From GCA-2720975 sp964467985 (GTDB lineage: Bacteria > Planctomycetota > UBA1135 > GCA-002686595): a DNA stretch of 64,000 bases. Each line of letters begins with the position of its first letter. Position 1 is the first letter of the stretch. This document shows, one piece after another, positions 27,478-33,530 of this stretch. The notes under the pieces were generated by a model. The model was not told where the DNA came from and ran no database searches. It was given only the letters and a program-made list of their open reading frames with translations. The stretch is from the NCBI GenBank assembly GCA_964467985.1, contig CAYXTP010000014.1, positions 1 to 64,000 on the forward strand, in the 5' to 3' direction. The position numbers were made by a program, and so were the translations under genes.

Positions 27478-28338
27478 CTAGCGCCTGCCAAAGCGGGCGT
27501 CAGACTCGGGACTGGAAGAGGGCGCAGCCAAGGAGGTGGGCTCTGCGGCCAGCGCAGAATCTGCCGCAGCGGGCAGCTCGTCGAACTTGTCGAGGCAGAC
27601 CTCTTCGGCCAGGGCTGCAAAGTCAGCGGCCGCGCGCGAACCCGGGGCGTGTTCCTGAATGGGTAAGCCCACCGCCGGCGCTTCCCGCAAGCGCACACTA
27701 TTGCGAATGACCGTGTCGTACATGGCACCAGCGAACCGCCCGTGCAGCGCGATCAACAGTTCGCGAGCGAAACGCGTGCGGCGATCAAAGAGCGTACCCA
27801 CGACGCGAATACGGTAGACCCGGTCTTGCCGCTCTGCGGCCACATCGAATACCTTCAGTGCTTGCAGGGCGCCTTGTAGGGCGAAGGCACCCGTCTCGAC
27901 CACGAGCATGGCCGTTGTGCTGGCAAACAGGGCATTCGCACACAGCACTCCGTCAGCACGGGGAGGGCAGTCGACGACCACCCACTCGTAACGATCGCGC
28001 AGACCCTCGAGCACCACGCGCAGGCGTTGCTCAGGGTGCAGGAGTCGCCCGGAGATTTCCTCGAACTCACCGAGGTCCAAACGCGCTGGCAACAAGTCGA
28101 TTCCGCCTGGGCACGACACGATCGCCTCGCTGGCCTGGGCCTCGTCCAGCAACACGTGAGCGACGGTGGCTTCGTAGTCCTCCGGTGCCTCGCCAAGGGC
28201 TAGGGTGGCGTGTGCCTGCGGATCGAGATCGACAAGCAGAACGCGTTCCCCCCGTGCCGCCAATGCTCCAGCCAGATTGACTGCAGTTGTGGTCTTGCCA
28301 CAACCGCCTTTCTGGTTGACGAGAGAGAGGACCTGCAT
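27478..28338 (-). CDS. ParA-family ATPase
   Basis: A 286-residue deviant-Walker ATPase. NQKGGCGKTTTAVNLAGA gives the signature Walker A (residues 8-17), LLVDLDPQAHATLALG the A' segment, and VVVDCPPRAD the Walker B. Such proteins form ATP-dependent dimers on DNA and position cargo. The C-terminal 40 residues are low-complexity (AAADSALAAEPTSLAAPSSS). No parB gene is next to it. It stands between a MinD-like ATPase (104-base gap) and the HhH-repeat protein (49-base gap), so an atypical partner is likely rather than chromosome ParABS. Confidence 0.88.
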   Translation of the reverse strand: MQVLSLVNQKGGCGKTTTAVNLAGALAARGERVLLVDLDPQAHATLALGEAPEDYEATVAHVLLDEAQASEAIVSCPGGIDLLPARLDLGEFEEISGRLLHPEQRLRVVLEGLRDRYEWVVVDCPPRADGVLCANALFASTTAMLVVETGAFALQGALQALKVFDVAAERQDRVYRIRVVGTLFDRRTRFARELLIALHGRFAGAMYDTVIRNSVRLREAPAVGLPIQEHAPGSRAAADFAALAEEVCLDKFDELPAAADSALAAEPTSLAAPSSSPESDARFGRR

Positions 28339-28442
28339 GGGGTGGCCTGGTCTGAGGACCGAAGCGTGGTGATTGGACTGTGAAGTTTCTGGGGAGAGTT
28401 CGAGACCCGACCCCTCCTGGGAAGGCCCGCGGCCGGAGTCTC

Positions 28443-29312
28443 CTAGCGAAGGGCTTTGCGGGCCTTCTCGTAGAATGCACTAGTCGTGCGGGCGTGATCA
28501 ATAGGCCCCCAGCTGGCCACCCCCGCGAGGGAAGTGGCCGCCGGGCTCGTCGGATAGCTGCCCACGACCGGTTCCCGGCGTTGCACACTGCTTGAGACTG
28601 CAGGATCCGTGGGAACCCAGCCCACGAATTCGGGGCTGTGACCCAAAAAGCGTTCGGACACCGAGCGGAAGCTATCCCAGGCAGCGTCAGCGAGTTTCTT
28701 GTCCGGGACACGGTTGACGACCAATCCCACCCGAATGGAGCGATTCACTGAGGTGGCGCGCTTGTAGAGGGCGTAGCCGTCCGAGAGGGCCGTCACCTCG
28801 TGGTTCGTCACCAGTAGCAGAGTGCTGGTGGCCGCCAAGTGCGCCACGGTGGAGTACCCCAAGCCGGCTCCGTGGTCGATGAGCACCAGATCAAACTCGT
28901 TTTCCAAGGGCATCAGAGCTCGGAAAAGACGGTCCAGTTCACGCCGGGTGGGATCCACGAGGGCCTGCCGGCCGACGCCCCCAGAGAGCAGTTTCAGCCC
29001 GTGCGGCCCTTCGCTCAGGGCCTCGCGTGCCGTGACCTGCCCTTGCATCACATGGCCCAAGTCGTGGCGTGGGGCCATTCCCAGTAGGAGATGGGCGTTG
29101 GCCAGTCCCGCATCGAAGTCCACGAGCAGCACACGCTCCCCGCGGCGGGCGCGGTGCACGGCGATGTTGGACGCAATCACGCTCTTGCCCGTCCCCCCCT
29201 TGCCGCTAGCGATGCACACGACTCTTGCCGCTGACAGGCGTCCCTGTGAATCCATCGCCGCTGCGTTGCGACGGAATGAGCGAAAGCGTTTGAACTGGAA
29301 GCGGCTGAGCAT
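28443..29312 (-). CDS. MinD/FlhG-like ATPase
   Basis: 289 residues from ATG 29312 (MLSRFQFKRFRSF); an in-frame GTG at 29348 is possible. SGKGGTGKSVIASNIAVH is the deviant Walker A, and LLVDFDAGLANAHLLLGM and LVLIDHGAGLGYSTV are the A' and B motifs. The pattern DAGLANAHLLLG fits the FlhG/FleN/YlxH branch, which sets flagellum number and place, but no flagellar gene is near. The amphipathic membrane-targeting helix of MinD is not obvious at the C-terminus. A Phe/Arg/Lys-rich N-terminal segment could serve for membrane contact. Confidence 0.85.
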   Translation of the reverse strand: MLSRFQFKRFRSFRRNAAAMDSQGRLSAARVVCIASGKGGTGKSVIASNIAVHRARRGERVLLVDFDAGLANAHLLLGMAPRHDLGHVMQGQVTAREALSEGPHGLKLLSGGVGRQALVDPTRRELDRLFRALMPLENEFDLVLIDHGAGLGYSTVAHLAATSTLLLVTNHEVTALSDGYALYKRATSVNRSIRVGLVVNRVPDKKLADAAWDSFRSVSERFLGHSPEFVGWVPTDPAVSSSVQRREPVVGSYPTSPAATSLAGVASWGPIDHARTTSAFYEKARKALR

Positions 29313-29462
29313 GGTCGGGATGGGACCATCATCGGAACTGCGGAGCACAAATCAATGCCCGAGCTAAAGGTCGCTCAGGCAGACCCGCGGCACACCGAAG
29401 TTACAGACGCCAAGTTCTCGTCTGGGCCGGACCCCGTGAGAACCCGAGTGGAAACCCGCTGG

Positions 29463-30950
29463 TCAGCTGAGCTTTGTGGTCTCGCCAATGCGGTGCAGCT
29501 TCATGACATTCGTGCTGCTGACGACACCCGGCGGAACACCGGCCACAAACACGACCTCCTGGCCGAGTTCGGCCATGCCCCTCACCACGAGCATTTCGGA
29601 GGCCATGTCCAGCATCTCTTCCAGGCTGGACTCTCTCCGAAACAGCGCCGGGCGCACGTGTCCGAGAACCGTCATCTGGCGCACGACCCCGAGGGTCGGT
29701 GACAGCCCGATGATCTCGTTCCCGGGTCGGTAGCGCGAAATCAGGCGCACGGTTCCCCCTGATTCAGTGAAACAGATCACTTTGTCCAGTCGCAGGGAGC
29801 GAGCCACCTGTGCGGCGGCCATGGCGATCGAAGTCCCGAAGGTGGCGTCCGTGGAGTCGAGATGGAGCTTCGGCCGTTTCCCATAGCGGGGGGATTTCTC
29901 CACCGAGAGGGCGATTTCCCGCATGGTGCTGACCGCCTCCACTGGATACTCACCCACGGCTGTCTCGGCGGACAACATGACGGCGTCGGTCCCATCGAGG
30001 ATGGCGTTGGCCACGTCAGTGACCTCTGCCCGCGTGGGTAGGCTGGAGTGCACCATGGACTCCAACATCTCGGTGGCGGTGATCGTGAACTTGCGGGCCT
30101 CAATCGTCCTCTCAAGGATCATCTTCTGGATGCCTGGGAGGTCGGCAAGGCCGATCTCCACACCCAGATCACCGCGCGCCACCATGACTCCGTCGGCCGC
30201 CTCCAGAATCTCAGGTAGGTGGTCGATCGCTCTGCGCCGTTCAACCTTGGCCACGATGGCCTGAGCGCCAGCAAGCGAGCGCACGTGCTCGATCTCGGAT
30301 GCACTGCCCACAAAGCTGACTCCGATGAAGTCCAACTGGTGGTCGACGGCGAATTGAATCCACTCCCGGTCCCGATCAGTGGGAAGTTCATATCGCACGT
30401 CCGAGTCGGGGAAGTGCACACCCTTCCGGTCCCCTACGGGCCCAGCACGAACCACGCTGGCGCGCACGACTTCGCCGTAGGTCTCTTCCACGACCAGCTC
30501 AACCCGGCCATCCGCAAGAGAAACCCGGTGGCCTGGAGACAAGCACAGATGAACGTCGGGAACGTTCAGCAGGACTTCGCCAGCGATCGCCTGACCGCCT
30601 CCGGAGCGGAGCCGCACAGACTCCCCTTCTTCGAGATCGATCGAGCCATTCGGGAAGGTGCCGGTGCGCATCTTCGGCCCAGGCAGGTCTCCCAGGATTC
30701 CCACGGGACGGCGCAGGCTCTGGGCCACTGCGCGGATCCTTTCGATGCGAGCTTGGTGCTCCTGCGGCTCGCCGTGGCTGAAGTTGAGGCGCGCGACGCT
30801 CATGCCGGCCTTGACCAGCTCAACAATCCGGTCCTCGGAGGCCGGCCCGATGGTGGCTACGATCTTCGTGAAGGACCGGGGAGGATCTGGGGCGCCGGTG
30901 CGGGGTGCTGTGCCCTCTGGAGTGTCTTTTGGCATGGTTCGCTGGCTCAT
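29463..30950 (-). CDS. pyk: Pyruvate kinase
   Basis: A 495-residue glycolytic enzyme that converts phosphoenolpyruvate and ADP to pyruvate and ATP. Seen: FTKIVATIGPAS, ARLNFSHGEPQEHQ, the active-site MVARGDLGVEIGL, the signature TITATEMLESMVHSSLPTRAE with the catalytic Lys/Thr region, and LDGTDAVMLSAETAVGEYP. The C-terminal domain is complete and ends TNVMKLHRIGETTKLS. The N-terminus carries a 25-residue Pro/Thr-rich extension before the core; ATG 30935 is an alternative start. It stands alone. Confidence 0.96.
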   Translation of the reverse strand: MSQRTMPKDTPEGTAPRTGAPDPPRSFTKIVATIGPASEDRIVELVKAGMSVARLNFSHGEPQEHQARIERIRAVAQSLRRPVGILGDLPGPKMRTGTFPNGSIDLEEGESVRLRSGGGQAIAGEVLLNVPDVHLCLSPGHRVSLADGRVELVVEETYGEVVRASVVRAGPVGDRKGVHFPDSDVRYELPTDRDREWIQFAVDHQLDFIGVSFVGSASEIEHVRSLAGAQAIVAKVERRRAIDHLPEILEAADGVMVARGDLGVEIGLADLPGIQKMILERTIEARKFTITATEMLESMVHSSLPTRAEVTDVANAILDGTDAVMLSAETAVGEYPVEAVSTMREIALSVEKSPRYGKRPKLHLDSTDATFGTSIAMAAAQVARSLRLDKVICFTESGGTVRLISRYRPGNEIIGLSPTLGVVRQMTVLGHVRPALFRRESSLEEMLDMASEMLVVRGMAELGQEVVFVAGVPPGVVSSTNVMKLHRIGETTKLS

Positions 30951-31167
30951 GGAGCGGCCAAGGATAGCGAGAAGCTGGCCCCGATGCAGGGCCTGCGCGT
31001 CCTCTCAGCCCAACTGTGGGGAGCGCTGAGGTTGAGAAAAGCTGAAACTGCGCTCTTTCTTGTGAATCAGCACCCCGAAGCTTGGCCCCGGTGGTATCAC
31101 TAGTCGAGGGACTGGGTCTGCGACCCGCTCCCCAATCCTCCCTAATCAATCCAACCTCGGCAGTCCC

Positions 31168-31296
31168 ATGTCCCTGAACCATACGGGGAGCACACACCGG
31201 GACGCACCGTCCACCACGACAGTGCTGCTCTTCAGCCTTGTGCTCTGCCTCCTGCTGTACGCGTTCTTCGGCTCTTCCACCCGCCTACCCTTCTAG
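31168..31296 (+). CDS. 42-residue single-pass membrane protein
   Basis: A short frame starting MSLNHTGSTHRDAPSTTTVL with a hydrophobic helix at 19-34 (VLLFSLVLCLLLYAFF) and a tail GSSTRLPF. Third positions are mostly G or C, and the single helix with polar flanks looks protein-like. No Shine-Dalgarno site is visible, which is common here. It is divergent from pyruvate kinase (217 bases between them) and convergent with the SelW-like gene across an 11-bp repeat. I do not recognise it. Confidence 0.48.
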   Translation: MSLNHTGSTHRDAPSTTTVLLFSLVLCLLLYAFFGSSTRLPF

Positions 31297-31426
31297 CTCG
31301 CAAACCAAGACCTGCCCGTGCGACGAACAGACAATCGTCGTCACGCCACCAACAAATCGAAGCGGCCGTACCGACGCCTGGACACCGTCCTAGCGGGCTT
31401 CTCGGTTGGTCGGCCTTGAAAGCGAA

Positions 31427-31615
31427 GGCCCAGAGTAGGCCCAGAGTAGGCCCAGAGTAGGCCCAGAGTANNNNNNNNNNNNNNNNNNNNNNNNNNNNNN
31501 NNNNNNNNNNNNNNNNNNNNNNNNNNNNNNNNNNNNNNNNNNNNNNNNNNNNNNNNNNNNNNNNNNNNNNAGGCCCAGAGTAGGCCCAGAGTAGGCCCAG
31601 AGTAGGCCCAGAGTA
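31427..31615. repeat. 11-bp tandem repeat with 100-N gap
   Basis: The unit is GGCCCAGAGTA. Four perfect copies (31427-31470) precede the gap (N at 31471-31570) and four perfect copies (31572-31615) follow it, then a decayed copy. It lies between the 3' ends of two convergent genes and is not coding. Eleven bases is close to one helical turn, so each copy faces the same side of the DNA. Confidence 0.93.
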
Positions 31616-31647
31616 AGCCCCAGAGACCCACGCTTGGAAATTGGGCT

Positions 31648-31863
31648 CTAGAGAGCGTTGAGGATGTCCGAAGCGTCAGGGAAGAGCCCGGTCTCGCGCT
31701 TGGAGTAGATGAGTTCCCCGTCTCTGGACACGTCGAATACACCCCCTCCTCCGGGAACCAGTTGCACCTCGGCCTGATCGAGCCGGGACTCCAACTCGGC
31801 GGCCAAACTGGCCGCCTGGGGTCGGTAGTTTCACTCGGCGCAGTAGAGGATTTGAATTTGCAT
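31648..31863 (-). CDS. selW: SelW/Rdx-family selenoprotein (in-frame UGA = Sec)
   Basis: The frame starts at ATG 31863, meets TGA at codon 11 (31831-31833) and continues to TAG at 31648: 71 residues. The product reads MQIQILYCAEU-NYRPQAASLAAELESRL, then VQLVPGGGGVFDVSRDGELI and YSKRETGLFPDASDILNAL. This is the Rdx/SelW thioredoxin-like fold with its CxxU redox motif (C8, U11) and the hallmark VPGxGGVFxVxxDG and FPD blocks. SelW-type proteins are small thiol/selenol oxidoreductases. A SECIS-like hairpin lies at 31798-31816. A pseudogene is unlikely because the single UGA falls exactly on the known Sec position and all else is intact. ORF callers that treat UGA as stop will miss it. Confidence 0.88.
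31798..31816 (-). promoter_or_regulatory. Bacterial SECIS element of selW
   Basis: On the coding strand: GGCGGCCA-GUU-UGGCCGCC, a perfect 8-bp stem with a GUU loop. The loop begins 23 bases after the UGA, and G is the first loop base, as bacterial SelB recognition requires. The sequence is also coding (Gln-Ala-Ala-Ser-Leu-Ala-Ala), as expected for an in-frame SECIS. Confidence 0.8.
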
Positions 31864-31972
31864 GGAATCGCTGGGCAGGGGTCTTGGGAGAGGCAGAGTA
31901 TGCGTCATCAGCCCGCGTCTCCCAAAATTCGCCCCTGGATCTCCTGATCGAGGACCAAGGGACGCATTTGCA

Positions 31973-31989
31973 TTTTCGTTACACGAAAA
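31973..31989. promoter_or_regulatory. AT-rich inverted repeat upstream of selW
   Basis: TTTTCGT and ACGAAAA form a perfect 7-bp inverted repeat with a 3-base spacer, 110 bases before the selW start. The AT-rich composition stands out. An operator for a dimeric repressor or a promoter-associated hairpin are both possible. Confidence 0.35.
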
Positions 31990-32066
31990 AGTGAGGGGTT
32001 TCTTGGCTACCTGTCGCATGGGTGGGTTGCCGGGTCAGTGTGCGGGGAACTCCATTCCCCAGGACG

Positions 32067-32115
32067 CTTGCCTGGCTATTTCATGCTGGGCACAGCGTGA
32101 AAGTTGCCAGGCAAG
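32067..32115. ncRNA. 49-nt long hairpin, possible structured RNA
   Basis: CTTGCCTGGC (32067-32076) pairs perfectly with GCCAGGCAAG (32106-32115). Inside, TTTCATGCT (32079-32087) pairs with AGCGTGAAA (32094-32102), with one G-T, around the loop GGGCAC. Only a TA/GTT internal loop separates the stems, giving 19 pairs in 49 bases. CCCCAG at 32057-32062 could further pair with CTGGGG near 32136. It lies about 230 bases before the start at 32344. Function unknown. Confidence 0.5.
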
Positions 32116-32343
32116 ATGAAATTGCCAGTCAAGCCACTGGGGGGTGCCCAGGCCGAGAGACAGTCCTGGCCGCACGCTCACCCCTGACTGGCTCCCAGTA
32201 CCCGAAACCGCCCCGAGGTTCCTCCATTCGCGAACCCCAAACGGGCCCCTACTCAAGATTGAATGTCGCTGAGGCTGGCCGCGTACATCTCGCTCGCAAG
32301 CCTCCCGCACCACACCTCGAACCACCTCCCAAGGTATTCCCCT

Positions 32344-33420
32344 ATGCGTACAAGAACCCTCATCCTCGGTGCCCTCGCGGTCACCGCCCCCGTCCTAACC
32401 GCCTTCAAGCCGAGTGCAACCAAGATTGCCTTCGCCCCTAGCGCAGGATCCTCGCTGACCAAGTCCTTCTCCAACTCCGTCGAGTTCTCGCTGGACGACA
32501 TGGTCATGCTCATGAACGGGGAAGAAAACCCGATGATGCCGCAGATCGAAATGGACATGGCTATGGAAAGCGTCGTGTCGGTCACCGACACCTACGACGC
32601 GGTATCCGGCGGCTACCCCACGAAGTTGTCGCGCACGTTTGACGAAATCGGCACCGAAATGGACATCAGCATGGTTGTGGAAGCCATGGGAGATGTCCAA
32701 GAAGAGAACCCCACCGGATCGGGATCCTCTGATCTCGAGGGCGAGACCGTCGTCTTCACCTGGGACTCGGATGATGACGAGTACAAGGTCTCCTACCCGG
32801 AAGACAACGAAGACGGAGACGAGGATCTACTGACGAACCTGGTCGAGGATATGGACCTGCGAGCTCTGTTGCCGGATGACGAAGTCGACGACGGCGACAG
32901 CTGGGAACTGCCCCTGGTGTCCCTGGTGGACATCCTCGGCCCCGGTGGCGATCTGAAGCTGAACTTCGAAATGGACGGCCAGGACGTCGGTACCGGGCCT
33001 CCGACCGAAATGCTGGTCGACTTCCGCGAAATGATGGGCGACATGCTGGAAGGTGAAGCCACGGCGACCTTCAAGGGCATGACTGAAGTGGACGGTATGG
33101 ACCTTGCCGTCATCGAAATCGAAATCGAAATCGACACCGCCAAGGACATGAGTGAGCTCATTGAAGAACTCATGGGCGAGCAGTTCCCCGAGGAAGTGGA
33201 ATTCAGCCTCGACCGCGTGGACATCGAGTTCGCCTACGAAGCGTCGGGCCGCTGCCTGTGGAACGTGAGCGAAGGCCACGCCCACTCACTTAGCCTCGAG
33301 GGTGAAGCTGCCATCGCTATGGACTTGGAAATCAACGTGGACCTCGGCGGTCAGGCCATGGTCATGGAAATGTCCATGGAGATGTCCGGCGAGATGGCTA
33401 CGGAGATGGAGATCGAGTAG
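32344..33420 (+). CDS. Secreted, very acidic Met-rich protein
   Basis: 358 residues from ATG 32344; an in-frame start at 32263 would precede the signal sequence. The signal is MRTRTLILGALAVTAPVLTA. The mature chain is extremely rich in Asp, Glu and Met: runs such as EIEIEID, DSDDDEYK, EDNEDGDEDL, and a tail of MEMSMEMSGEMATEMEIE type. One Cys is present (GRCLWNVSEG). Beta-strand periodicity (VEFSLDRVDIEFAYEASG) suggests a folded domain. It could bind divalent cations or face high-salt surroundings. The family is not known to me. Confidence 0.75.
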   Translation: MRTRTLILGALAVTAPVLTAFKPSATKIAFAPSAGSSLTKSFSNSVEFSLDDMVMLMNGEENPMMPQIEMDMAMESVVSVTDTYDAVSGGYPTKLSRTFDEIGTEMDISMVVEAMGDVQEENPTGSGSSDLEGETVVFTWDSDDDEYKVSYPEDNEDGDEDLLTNLVEDMDLRALLPDDEVDDGDSWELPLVSLVDILGPGGDLKLNFEMDGQDVGTGPPTEMLVDFREMMGDMLEGEATATFKGMTEVDGMDLAVIEIEIEIDTAKDMSELIEELMGEQFPEEVEFSLDRVDIEFAYEASGRCLWNVSEGHAHSLSLEGEAAIAMDLEINVDLGGQAMVMEMSMEMSGEMATEMEIE

Positions 33421-33474
33421 CTCCCAGCGGATGACAGTCCGAGCGGGGGCGGCACGCCGCAACCCACCGGACCC

Positions 33475-33510
33475 AAGGGGGGGGCCGTGTCATCGGACGC
33501 GGCCCCCCTT
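33475..33510 (+). terminator. G-rich stem-loop terminator
   Basis: AAGGGGGGGGCCG (33475-33487) pairs with CGGCCCCCCTT (33500-33510) leaving two G unpaired; TTCATTCC follows. It lies 55 bases after the stop of the acidic protein and 20 before the next start, so it probably separates the two genes. Confidence 0.6.
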
Positions 33511-33530
33511 CATTCCTGCTAACCTGTGCC

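Larger units (their letters stand above)
31864..32343. other. 480-base divergent intergenic region with hairpins
   Basis: It separates selW (minus) from the acidic secreted protein (plus). No convincing frame: the longest ones are Gly/Arg/Pro-rich. It contains a small inverted repeat TTTTCGT-TAC-ACGAAAA at 31973-31989 in an AT-rich patch, likely near the selW promoter, and the long hairpin at 32067-32115. Confidence 0.5.

Noticed and set aside
29376..29465. Open frame after the pyruvate kinase TGA
   Set aside because: The added peptide is Arg/Gly/Val-rich and short, pyruvate kinase is complete, and no SECIS-like stem follows.
30219..31103. 294-residue plus-strand frame opposite pyruvate kinase
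   Set aside because: Antisense shadow in GC-rich DNA; the pyruvate kinase on the other strand is complete and conserved.
26279..31615. The tandem repeats as CRISPR arrays
   Set aside because: Units of 15 and 11 bp are directly adjacent with no spacers, and no cas gene is present.
31864..32343. A tRNA-Sec gene in the hairpin-rich region next to selW
   Set aside because: The hairpins do not form an L-shaped tRNA: no 8-bp acceptor with long variable arm and no anticodon loop with TCA in the right place.
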